Positions 11,571 through 22,494 of a DNA stretch of 64,000 nt are shown here, one piece after another. Under the pieces are notes generated by a model that worked only from the letters and a program-made list of their open reading frames with translations, was not told where the DNA came from and did not search any database. The translations under genes and the position numbers were made by a program. The stretch comes from Colocasia esculenta (Eukaryota > Streptophyta > Magnoliopsida > Alismatales > Araceae). Within the stretch, counting starts at the first letter, position 1; the number at the start of each line of letters is the position of its first letter. Location of the stretch: positions 145,281,245 to 145,345,244 of the forward strand of contig CM024760.1 in assembly GCA_014218235.1 (NCBI GenBank). Direction: 5' to 3'.

Positions 11571-11929
11571 CCCCCCTATTCCAAAGGAAAGGGGGGTCTT
11601 GAACCTGCTCCGGCGAAGCCCTGTTAGGAAAATCCCAGGAAAATAGAAAAAAGAGCATTTGCTCATTCCCTCTCTCATTCTCAAATCCCTCCCGTCCGGT
11701 GTGTGAAGGTACAAATCCCCTTCTTTAGCCCGATAGGCCAGGCGCGGAAAGGAGAGCGGTCGGCGTAATCGTTATCAGCATTCCTTCTTAATCTCCATCC
11801 CCCACATCGAGCAAGTCTCTGTGGGGTGATATTCCCGGGGTTTAAATGCCGTCCATATCGAGCGAGTCTCCATGGACACATGGTATTTAAATACCCATGT
11901 TCTCCCCGCCCATCGAGCGAGTCTCTGGG

Positions 11930-12790
11930 ATGGTGGATTTTGTGCTTATATGTATATGTTTTCTTGAGGAGACTCTGCCCAAGCGGAGGTTCTGCCCAAG
12001 GACATATTCGTATATTCGCAAATTTGTGTTCTTATATATATGTTTCTTAAGACGAAACTCTGCCCAAGCGGAGGTTCCGTCCATGAACACATATATAAAA
12101 ATCACAAATTTGTAATTATACAAATATGTTCCTTAAGGAGAATCTCACCCAGGCAAAAATCTCTCTCAGGGGACGTATCCATGTAAATACAAACTCGTGT
12201 TATATGTATATGTTTCTTAGAGGAAACTCTGCCCAAGCGGAGGTTCTGTCCGAGAACATATTCGTATATTCACAAATTTATGTTCTTATGTATATGTTTC
12301 TTAGAGGAAACTCTGCCCAAATGGAGACTCCCCTAAGAGCATATCCATAAAATCACAAATTTGTGCCTATGCGCATATGTCTCTTAGGAGGAATCTTGCC
12401 CGGACAAAGTTCCCTCTAAATTCATATCCGTATAATCACAAACTTCATGTTTATATAAATGTACTTCTCAGTGGAATCTCTGCCCAAATAGAGACTCTGC
12501 TCGAGAATATATCTATATAATCACAAATATGCCCCATTTGTATATGTTTCTCAAAAAAAAAGGGGACTCCGTTCATACGGGGGGCTCCTTCTTATCGGAT
12601 ACTCTGCTCAAGTGGAGATACCGTTTGAGAATATATTTACAAAGTGCAAATTTGTGTTTATACACATATATCTCTTTAAGGCAAAGTCCCTCCGGGTAAA
12701 GTTTCTCCCGAGAATACATGGATATAAGCATATGCCAACATGAAAATATCTCTACAAGGACACCCTGCCTAAGTGGGGATTCACCGAGAC
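11930..12790. repeat. tandem repeats in the family-A solo LTR
   Basis: Units of about 80-90 bp contain GAGGAAACTCTGCCCAAGCGG, a GAACATATTCGTATATT-type segment and CACAAATTTGTG, and are the inverted counterpart of 1370-2130. No gene is seen. Confidence 0.85.
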
Positions 12791-15244
12791 ATATTCACAT
12801 ATTCAAAAAATAAAAAAAAGGGATTGTGATAATATACACACATCCAAAGAAAAAGGGAAATAAGACAGGAACCGTGCTCAGATACCCTAAATGGGAGCAC
12901 ATATGCACCTCCACGAGAAATATACCCGTGGGTATGGACTTCGGACAAAAATCACAAATATGACAAGGACTTCCGTGGAGATACATCCATATGATCTCCG
13001 GAAATTGCACCCGCACAAGTACGAAATGAGGAGAAAAGAAACTCTACCTCAAACTCGGACTCTGTTCAGAAAGGGCACTGTAAAAGAACCCCATATGAAA
13101 ATTGGCTCAATCATCCTTCTAATACGGAAGTGTTGTTCTGGGTTATAACACCCCCAAGTTCAGAATCAAAATCTTCGGGTATATACCCGTTCACAATAAT
13201 AATCTCTATGTTTTCCCAAATGAAAACCCATGACCAACCTTTTGCAAAAAAGGAGAAAAAAGACCTCAAATCGGTCCACGGGTATATACCCGCTCCCCTT
13301 TTCAAAAGAAATCAAACTTTGGACTCCCAAAAAGGCAGTCATTTCAAAAATAAAACATCCAAAACAAAAACATTCCAAAACAATCAAAAGAAACAAAAAC
13401 ATGTCATAATCAGGATTTTCTAAGAAAAAACATGTATATTTTTCTCGTCCTTTACTATGAAATGGTATTCGGGTTTAGACCGGTATCAAATAATACCAAG
13501 TGTCCTAACTCGATGTAAATGTAACATCGATTCCGGTCGATGGAGACAGAGGTCCAGCACATGCTACCCTAATCACCTGATGAGAATAGACATGGGACTC
13601 AAGAAGTTCAGATAAAAAACGGCGCACCCGTCCGTTCGCGGACACACCCGTCCGTTCGCGGACACAAACCCGTCCTTTTCTTGGACACCATACCCGTCCT
13701 TTCCCTGGACATCAAAATTCTTCTTCCGCATCGCGCAGACTCTTTTTCTGTCTGTTAGACAGGCTGGCACGCCCCCACAAATATCAAAATATAAAAACAA
13801 TAAATACATACGCCAAATAAAACGAATGAACGCAATCTCACCGCGATATTTCATAGGAAAATTTCCCCCGTGTCAACAATGGTCTGTCGCCTTCACAACA
13901 CGACAGACCGACAAGTCGCTACAACTCAGAATCGCGATGTGTTTGTGCGTTGCGTTGTAGAGCATTTTCAAAATTTCAAATATAAAAACTGTACGGACAT
14001 AGAAGGCAGGAAACAAACCAAATCACGATGGCATGCATTGTCGTGTTCAAGACAATCTATGTAAACAATCGATCATTTGAACAGAAACGCGACGTACTAG
14101 GTCGACGCGTTCCTGCAACAGCCATAAATAAGAAATAGACTTGAAAACCGAGGACGGGAAACGAGATTGAATCGCGACGGCAGGTGCTGTCGCGCTCCAT
14201 ATGGGCACTGAAACCCATGCGGCACATAGTTTCATGTGTCAAAGTTGACTGGTCAAACATATAAACACGACGGGTTTGTCTGACGCCTTTAGATAAGCGC
14301 GACGGTTATACCTGTCGCGATACCAGGCTCTAAATCGCGACGTATGTGTCTATCGCGGTTTAGGGTTCAGCCCGAAAACCAGAAAAAACAACGTACCTTC
14401 CTCATGATAGACTTGTAACTCGAAATACAGAGGTCCTTGGACAAAACTCTGAACATAAAAGTGGTAGGGGACAACAAGTAGAAGAGAATCATGGTTTTGG
14501 ATTGACCCAATTTGACCTCGATTTGCGTAAATGACAGTATGAACATGAAAAGCCCTATTCTTGCACAACTTATGGAAAACGCTTAATACGACTAGCATGC
14601 TTGATGAAAATTGGGCAAATCAGGTGCAAAAGAAGCTAGACTCGAAGATCTTTCAGATGGTATAGGTTTTGTTTACTGTCAGTCCGAGATCACCTACCTT
14701 TGATCGCTTAGAAGTTCTTGAATGTTCTGGGTCGATGCAGAGGCTTGGGGAAGATGTTCTTCACAAGTCCAAGCTTTTGGGTCGTCCTCCTTGCTTCTGG
14801 GCATCCTTCCCACGACCAGCAACAATAGTGCTTGCTAAAGTCTGCCTTTGGGGGTCTTATGATGGTTTTATATGTCTAGGTTTACTTGATTCTGAGTTTT
14901 GGTGTTTCCAAATCCCACGTTAGCAATCCTACCATGACTAGAACTTGCCCTAATGCTATTTCCTTCTTAAACCAACCCTAATTAGCAAGTCATAAAGAGC
15001 AATTTCGTGCTCTCATATTGGGCTTAGGTTTAGGTCATGATTAATGGCCTAATTAACCCTTGTTAAATCCTAAATGACCCATTTCATCTATAGGTATTTG
15101 GTCATTACGAATTTTAAGTCTTATTTTCTTTGGTTTGACCATTTATTGGCCCAATAAGTCCATTGGATTATTCATTTACTAATTTACCCTTTTTATTCAA
15201 ATTTTCTAATTATTTTCTTTTATATAAAATAGCGGGTTGCTACA

Positions 15245-15480
15245 CCCCCCTCCTTTAGTCTGTCCCAACCGGAGGGGGTGGCGGCTTCGGTCGGTAGCCC
15301 TCCCCAGTCCCCACCTCCAACCGGAGGTGCGGGGCTCCGATCCTCCCCCACCCTCCAACTGGAGGTTGGGGGGGGGGGGAGAGGCTTCGGTTACCCCCCT
15401 TCCAAACTGGAGGGGGTAGGTACCCCCTCCAAACCGGAGGTACCCCACATCCAGTCCCCTTCCTACCCCCCAACCTAATT
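15245..15480. repeat. inverted GGAGGT/ACCTCC palindromic DNA
   Basis: CCAACCGGAGG, ACCTCCAACCGGAGG and CTCCAACTGGAGG recur. Together with 8640-8808 it forms one block split by the solo LTR insertion. TCTATAAAAGGG (15481-15492) follows, a third case of palindromes next to a TATA-like box. Confidence 0.6.
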
Positions 15481-15492
15481 TCTATAAAAGGG

Positions 15493-16598
15493 AGGGAGGG
15501 GTTCTTCCATTGGGCATCAACCCATTGGGGAGCTTTTGTCCTTCTTCTCACTTGGCTTCCACCCATTGGCCACTTGTGAAACTTGGCTTTTAAAGGCTTG
15601 TGGATCACTTGGTCTCCCTACATTGGCCCTCAAGAAATCCTTCTTGCAAGGGATTGGCTAAGGGTGGTTTTTGGTCTTTGTAAGATCACTTGTTGAAGAC
15701 CCCTCCAAGCTCTCCAAGTCTTGAAGTGCTGTTGTCAGAAGACAACTCCAGGTGAAGAAGACAGTGCCATGTTAGGGACCTCAACCTCGGGCACTTTTAT
15801 AAGAAAGTCCTTTCCTTATTTACATATTGTAAACTTGGGATAAAATGTGATTATATAAACTCCAAAGTGTCATTTCACCCATGTCTTAGAAAAAATCATG
15901 TACCATGAGAAAATAAATATTCTCATGAAGTATTTCTGTCATGCACTTTTGTAAGTTGCAATTATACCCAAAAATGTTGGGAAATTGCCTGTGTGTCCAG
16001 AATGAGGTCCAAGGTGTAAATGTCATATTTGTACCCCCTTCACTAAGCTAAATTTGGATTGAAGGAGAATATTGAAAACAAATCCCCATGTGGGGCAAAT
16101 GTTGCAAAAATACCTTTTGTTTCTGGGTCAATGTACTGTCAAGTTGTGTACGATGAAAGTGAGGCTGAAACGACATGGTAATAAAGGTGTTTGAGTTATG
16201 CTCAATATAAATAAACGCTGATTGCGGTCAACAGGGAATGGTCTAGCACACGATACCCCAATCGTCTGATAAAACACGCGGAATAAATACTGTCCAATAA
16301 ATGGACGAGTAAATACCTACATTAAGTGAATTTAGAAAATGTCTATTGTTACAGATTGGCACGCCTGCAATATATATGCACGTATGTACACACACGGCGG
16401 TAGTTCGCCGCGTATCTTTTCCGTGAGGGAAGATACCGACCACAACATATTTCGTCGTCATCCATACACCAAAGTGTTGGAATATGGAGCACTTTATACA
16501 CCAAAGTGTTGGAATATATAGCACTTTATACATATTTCGTCGTCGTTGTCGTCCATACATCTAATGATTGTGAATAGTGTTGGAATATGGAGCACTTT

Positions 16599-16600
<2 letters not shown>
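15493..16600. other. no gene seen; a short tandem repeat near the end
   Basis: 15493-16240 has no recognisable coding or transposon signal. From about 16470 to 16600 a unit containing GTGTTGGAATATGGAGCACT followed by TTATACA recurs three times. Confidence 0.5.
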
Positions 16601-16648
<48 letters not shown>

Positions 16649-16708
16649 TAATGTATGTACAATCATATATTAATGTAAATACAATAACAATATGCACATA
16701 TATGTATA

Positions 16709-16781
<73 letters not shown>
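16601..16781. repeat. microsatellites (AT)n, (TA)n and (AG)n
   Basis: AT dinucleotides fill about 16603-16638 and 16719-16760, directly followed by about ten AG repeats. The run ends at the left inverted repeat of the MITE-like element. Confidence 0.95.
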
Positions 16782-16783
<2 letters not shown>

Positions 16784-17476
16784 TGCTATGGTGCGGCGGG
16801 GTCTTTTGATACGGCTCTGCCTTAGCATAGCACAAATCGTTGGATTTCAATCTAACGACGGAGCGCTACTGTACATCCGTGCTTAGTGTTCGGGTGCTTG
16901 GAATCAAGGTTCAAAAACTTGGCCGGATCGGGATCGGATCGGCCGAGTCGAGTCGGTTTGGGCCCGGCCGATCCGATCCGGGGTAACCCAGCTAGTCCCT
17001 GCAAGCTGATCGGACCGGCTCGGCTGGGCTCGACCGGATCGTTGAGCCCGGCCCGATCCGCTGCGGATCGGCTCGGATCGGGCTGATCCGGTTCAAACGG
17101 CTAGTTTTTGAACTAGCCGTTTCTAGCCGTTGGGGGGTGCTCCCCAACGGCCAGAAACGGCTAGTTTTGGCCCTTGGAGGCCTTGGGGGTCTATATAAAC
17201 CCCCCAAAGGCCCCCATTATGCTCCAAACTCAATTGTTGAGTTCTCCTCCCCTCCTACCAATTTTTGGGCATTCTCTCTCTCTCACTCGGGCGTTCTTTT
17301 ACACTATTGCGAGGCGATATCATCTTTCACTCTCTTGCTCTTCATCTTCGGGCTCTCTCACACACACTCTCGGCCCGAGCTCTTGGCTGCGATTGCTCTC
17401 CCTCTCTCTCAGCCACAAAAAAAATTATTTATTTTTTGTTTGTTTATTATTTAACTTCTTTTTTGTGTTTTAAGTC

Positions 17477-20089
17477 ATGGTCGCCGAAGATGGTGCTGCT
17501 CTGGCTCCCCAATCTTCAAGCAACCCTCCCAGCGCCGATCCCGCTTGGGCTCATTGTACCGTTGTAGACATGGCTCGAAGGAAGGTCCAATACAACTATT
17601 GTAATCGGGTCTTATCGGGCAGCGTATGGCGTTTGAAACAACATCTAGCATGAATTAAAGGTGAGGTGGCACTATGTTCGAGGGCACCATCTAGTAGCTA
17701 TGTCTGCCAATGGTATGTGGATATCATCCACAACTAGTCCCAATATATTGCATTGGATAGCATAAATGGGCAACGTAACAACCTTATTAGGATGGTAGTA
17801 TCTGAAGTGTGGGAGAACTATATGTCCCGACATGCTCCTACACGGGTGAAGGAGAAGGGAAAGAAGGTGATCGACATTATTCAATCAAAGCCATTTTGGA
17901 AGGGGGTCCAAAATGTTTTGAATGTAGTAGAACCGCTTGTTCGAGTCTTAAGGGCGGTAGATAGGGAGAGGAGATCCGAGATGGGCTACTTGTACGAAGC
18001 TATGGATCGAGCAAAGGAGCTTATCCAAATGAACAACAAAACGACGTATGCCAAGTGGTGGGAAATTTTAGATCGACGATGGGAGCACATATTGCATCAT
18101 GATCTTCATGCATAACACTTCAACTCTTGTGAATTGTGATTACATATTATTTATAATTTTAAGGAATCATATCATGTTTTAACATCTTTCTTCTATATGT
18201 AGGGCATTTCTTCAACCCCCAATACACATGGATGGCAAAGTCGGCCGACTCGGAGCAGAGTCGGCCGACTCTGAGTCGGGTCGGCCCCTGGCGACCGACT
18301 TGGGGGGGGGGGGGGGGGAACACCCACCCACCCACGAGACTAGGTTTGCAAAGTCCACTGTCTGACTCAGCCCGACTCGGCCCGACTCAGCTTGACCCCG
18401 ACCCGACTCGGGGTTGGGATCGGCTGGGGCCGACCCAGCCACCCGACCCGACTCTGCCATCCTTGCCAATACATGTATAGGACTGATGGGAGGAATGACA
18501 ATTATGACAATGCCTCCGAAGTGTTGATTGGGGCAAAAAATGTAATCAAACGCATGCTAGACAATGAGGATAGGGCATTCATAGCATGCAAACAAATGCA
18601 TGATTATAGACTTCAACTCTACCACTTTGGCACTATCACGGCACAAAGAGCTGCTCAGATTTTGAGTCCAGGTTAGAAGTTACTCATCATATTTATTTGC
18701 CTCCGGAATGAGTTGGTTATATTTTCTAAAACACTATACATGCTTCATTTACAGCGGATTGGTGGTTGGATCATGGAAGAACTTATGGATATGAAGACTT
18801 AGCATATATAGCTATTCGAGTGTTAAGCCAAACAACCTCTGCCACAGGGTGTGAGAGGAACTGGAGCACATTTGGCTTGATCCACACAAAGCAAAGAAAC
18901 CGCTTGAAGTCTGCACGTCTTGAGAAGTTGGTATTTTGTCACTAGAACATGAGATTGAAGCTTAAAAATCTCCAATTAATTAGACAAGTTCAAGATAGAG
19001 AAAAATATAGAGCCTCGGGCCAACAACAAATTGAAACAGCAGTATCCGAGACCGAGACAATATATATAGAAGAAGTTTTTGAGGAGGAACATCCACTCCA
19101 TGCATGGGTAAATGCAACCACTTCGGTTGATCCGGAGTTCGACCCGCATGATCGTGCATGGGTTGAAGGTAGATGACCGTTACAATGTATATGGAACATG
19201 ACATTATAATTTATAAATTTTTTATTTCTCATGTTAACATGTTTATGTCTCATTTAGGTGAGCTTGATGATGTACCTTTGCTTCCGGAGTTTGCAACTCC
19301 CCAGCCCCTAAACTCCAAAAGAAGACTGTGGGTGCAAGAGTAAGGAGCAAGAAACACGGCATTAGCATTGCAGACTTGGAAACCATCGAGGAAGATAATG
19401 ATGATGAAACTCCGGAGCCAAGCGATAATCTTGTATACCAAACTTCTAATGACTCCACATCGAAGACAAGTACTCCTAGTGAGGGCTTCGATCTTGGAGG
19501 AGATGTCAGTAGCGTATCGCCACCGGCACCATCACCAGACCCTATTGTATTCACTGGAGAGGAAGACTTCACCCATACTACTCAAGATCAGCACCATGGG
19601 AGTAGGCAAGGGAAGGAAGCACAACAAACTTCAAGTCAACATTATGCACGGAAGGGGAAGAAAGTGGCATTTCAATTCCAAGGGCAAGGCCAAGGCCAAG
19701 GCCGACAAGCATCCGAAGATTCGGGATACAATCTCAACTTCATTCCGCATAGACGGAATTGGTTAATGAAGAAGAAGAAGATGCAAGAGGAGTGGGGGCG
19801 TCAAGAAAAGTTACGGATGGAGTTTGAGACCATGGAGCAAGCCTCAGATACATCATCTTATGCTTCCACTGAAGGATACTACCAAGGGCAGGGAGGCTAC
19901 TTGGCATATCCTCAATACCCAGATGCATCGTATTACACCGGAGGCGGAGCATATGCACAATCCACGGGTCCGATTCGCATTCACATGACTCATATGAGTT
20001 ATATAGCTCATATCAAGTGCCTGAAATACCTGGATACACACCAATTACTATCATATATGCGAACACAGATGCATATAGTCAATATTTGA
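17477..20089 (+). pseudogene. hAT (Ac-like) transposase remnant
   Basis: The piece starting at ATG 17477 encodes a degenerate BED-type zinc finger (RRKVQYNYC, RLKQHLA, then a stop; the first Cys is Tyr-shifted). The DUF659 core with its catalytic aspartates is missing. Homology resumes at 17753 with the EAMDRAKE..KWWEILDRRWE..LHHDLHA part, continues after an intron (acceptor near 18201) with FFNPQY, is broken by the MITE, resumes at 18474 and ends with the dimerisation region SATGCERNWSTFGLIHT near 18840. A stop interrupts that region (VFCH-stop-NMRLK). Compared with the transposase at 26269-29712 it lacks about half of the protein and cannot be active. Confidence 0.85.
18227..18465. mobile_element. 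239-bp hAT-type MITE inside the hAT remnant
   Basis: A perfect 8-bp duplication CCAATACA lies at 18219-18226 and 18466-18473. The ends match in 16 of 18 bases: CATGGATGGCAAAGTCGG and, from the right, CAAGGATGGCAGAGTCGG. The interior is GACTCGG-rich and has a G run (18301-18318). The host sequence (the exon encoding FFNPQY..) resumes right after it. Confidence 0.92.
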
Positions 20090-20473
20090 CTCAATATGAG
20101 GCATATTACCAACATTATGTCTTGGACAGATTATGTAAACCTTATGTCCATACAATATAATGTGCGATTCCAGTAAATATAATTTTATTGCTTTTCCTCG
20201 GCACCAATGATGTATCATGTCTTATTTTTTCATGTATTTCAGTTCATAAATACAATGTTTATGTTTTTCCTATTTTTCATTTTTTTTCAATTTTTTGAGG
20301 GGGGTCCTCCAGCCCCCTTTAGCTCGGCCAGACTCGGCCGGGCTCGGCCCGGATCGGCCGAATCGGGATCGGCCGGTCCGATCGGTTTTGTTCGGTAAGT
20401 ATAGACAGACCGTTAGATTAATTGATGATACGGCGGGGCCGTACCCAAAGACTATGTCGTATCATAGCATTAC

Positions 20474-22150
20474 CCTCTATATATATATGTATGTATGTAT
20501 GTCATATATATGCCTATATGCCTTTGTGTACTTGTATACATAAATATGTAAATTAATGTACACAATCATATTAGACATATTAATTTGTGTATATATATAC
20601 ATATGCATTAGTTTATATATGTGAAATGATGATTTAATACATGTATTAATTAACATATATAATAAAAAAATTGTGTGGCAGAATCGGCCTGGGGTGGCCG
20701 ATCCAGGCTGATCTGGACCAATCTGGGGTCGATAAACGGCCGGAATTTAAATGATCCAGGGGCTTCCCCCCGGAATCGGATTGGCCTAGGCCGATCTGAT
20801 CAAGAATCGGCCGATCCTGATCCGGATCGGCCGATTCTGCATCCCATGTTTGTGAGACACTGACTTAGATAATTGGCTGATGAATCCCATAGTTGCTCTG
20901 CAAATTGTTTACTTTGCTGGTTCATAAATTTTTTTATGTCATCTCATGGCTCCTACATTGTCATGATAGGCAAATTATCTGCTTTGCTGATCCATAACAT
21001 TCTTTATGTAGTCTGACATCTTAGACAGTGCAAATAAAAATCAATCGAGACCAACCCTATTGAAGATTTTCATGGTCACATGGTGCTGGAGAAAGAGAAG
21101 AAGTAGAGAAGATGAGAGGAAGAAGGGAGATGGTGTGAGAGAGAATGGTGGCTGTGTTTCACTCAAACACAAGGACACTCTCAATTGTTTTTTTAGGGCA
21201 TTAACAGACAAGTACGTGACTGGAATACCACTGTTACAAGGTAACACACCAGGGGTAGTCAAGGAACCCAAAAAAATCATCTTCAAGCCAATCAGATTAC
21301 TCTATTGGGTCTCAAAATGAACCAACACCTCAATAGGTGTTCTAGCCCTTTTTAAGGTCTGGGCCACAGACTGAACCAGAGCATGAGTGGTCTGGTTCAT
21401 CTCCTCATAATTCTAGTATCTCCATTTCTGACCTTTCCCTTCTTGAGTTCTTTCAGAAGTATTCTACAAGAGGTAAGTGTCTCATTGCTCTTGAATTAAG
21501 AACAGTGGATTACTCCTTAACAAATAAGTTGTGTAATTGCTCTAGAAGTAAGGTGTAAATTTGGTCCTTAACAAAAAATTTTCATGGTTATTGTAGTGAT
21601 TGAAGCAATTCTTATGGCTGGATGTCAGTATGATCATGTAACTTTGACCAAGTGGTCCTTGCATTAGATTGTCCTCGTACTACTCAAAATGGTTTGCGGC
21701 TAACACTGTCAGTGTCCAAGCCACTTATTTGCACTAGGCTTGCACATGTGAAGGGTAGAGATTAGACTTACTGGTAGAACTGAGCAACATGCTTGAAGAA
21801 AACTATTTATGTGATCTCTTTTAGCATGTTAAACCACCAAGGAGAACTCTTTAACATTGAGTGGAAAGGAACATTGACTTATAAACCCTCTCTTTTGAAA
21901 GGTATTTTGATTTGACAGTCGAATGTACATTTTGACTTCCATCTACACCATAGGCAAAAGCAAACATGCCAAATTCAATTTCAATACAGACATCATGCTG
22001 ATAGATGTTATGCAAAAGCAAGATGATACATCATTAGTGTTGGAGCATTATATCCATGACTTTGTTGTTCAAGCATTTTTTCTCCCTTCATTATTAAATT
22101 TTTGCATTACTTTTTCTATCATTTTCCTAACTTAAAGATATTGCAATTAG
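20474..22150. other. mostly unassigned; small MITE-like repeat at 20670-20850
   Basis: At 20670-20850 the left TGGCAGAATCGGCC and right (reverse complement CATGGGATGCAGAATCGGCC) parts form inverted ends of the hAT type, without a visible target duplication. 20850-22150 holds no recognisable exon although it should be intron of the O-fucosyltransferase-like gene; earlier exons may lie outside the window or be too short to recognise. Confidence 0.45.
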
Positions 22151-22494
22151 AGGCTTCGGTGCAGATGTAACTTTCATGCTCTGCAGTTTGTAAGAAAAAT
22201 ACAAGAGACTGGTGCATTACTTATTCAAAGGATGCGTAGTAATCTTTCTGTTTGGAGGGCACTGGATCATAATCTGGTTGGCCCATTTGCTGCAGACTCA
22301 ACTGCAAAACAGAAAGGGGGTCATTCGACTCAACATTCTAGATATTTAGCTGTGCATCTGAGGTTTGAGATTGACATGGTTGCATACTCCATGTGCTATT
22401 TTGGGGGTGGCAGAGACGAGGAAGACGAGTTAGAAATATACAGAAAGGTCCATTTTCCAGTGTTGACAGTCTTGAGGAACACCACAAGGCATGC
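22151..22494 (+). CDS. O-fucosyltransferase-like gene, exon with the HLRFE motif
   Basis: The reading frame starts RLRCRCNFHALQFVRKIQE just after an AATTAG acceptor. It includes HLRFEIDMVAYSMCYFGGG, the conserved donor-substrate region, and ends inside the codon for Ala before GTATTG (22495). The donor is inferred because joining at GC|G keeps the conserved TTRHAIPSPEKLRSEG junction in frame. Confidence 0.88.

Larger units (their letters stand above)
10502..13878 (+). mobile_element. solo LTR of family A nested in the gypsy solo LTR
   Basis: It starts TGTTGAACGGC and ends CCCCCGTGTCAACA, with a perfect ATGGT duplication at 10497-10501 and 13879-13883. The host LTR resumes exactly after it. 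It is the inverted counterpart of the block at 259-5316. Order inside: a tandem GC-rich unit, a TATA box on the minus strand, a palindrome array, a TATA box on the plus strand, then a long tandem-repeat region. The reading frames of up to 186 codons at 10730-11292, open on both strands, are repeat shadows. Plus orientation follows from the polypurine argument at 5317 and is tentative. Confidence 0.85.
8809..15244 (-). mobile_element. solo LTR of gypsy family B, interrupted by another solo LTR
   Basis: It runs from TGTCACGCCTCG to GTTGCTACA and is flanked by CCCCC on both sides. Without the nested insertion and its duplicated 5 bp it is about 3.05 kb, the same as the family LTRs at 41142-44146 and 59252-62285. 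It shares many long blocks with them, for example the AAGTCCATACTCCCGC block (9493) and the GATTTGCGTAAA..TATGGAAAACGCTTAATACGAC region (14520-14590). There is no internal region, so unequal recombination between two LTRs probably removed it. Orientation is taken from the full element, whose genes read on the minus strand. Confidence 0.88.
16905..20397 (+). mobile_element. decayed hAT transposon (internal-deletion derivative)
   Basis: GGATCGGCC-rich ends (left from CAAGGTTCAAAAACTTGG, right ending near CCGGTCCGATCGGTTTTG) flank hAT transposase remnants on the plus strand. Hairpins with AAACGGCTAG arms lie at 17094-17165 and a TATATAAA box at 17192. No convincing target duplication was found for these ends, so exact limits are approximate. 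It contains a 239-bp MITE at 18227-18465. Confidence 0.7.
16782..20473. mobile_element. MITE-like inverted repeat split by a hAT insertion
   Basis: The left end (AATGCTATGGTGCGGC, then GTCTTTTGATACGGC and AATCTAACG) matches the reverse complement of the right end (AATGCTATGATACG, GTCTTTGGGTACGGC, AATCTAACGG). The pieces outside the decayed hAT add up to only about 200 bp, so a small inverted-repeat element was probably there first. No clear target duplication was seen; flanks are AG/CT and TA repeats. Confidence 0.6.

Noticed and set aside
21041..21320. Possible upstream exon of the O-fucosyltransferase-like gene
   Set aside because: No family motif is readable and the frames on both strands look random.
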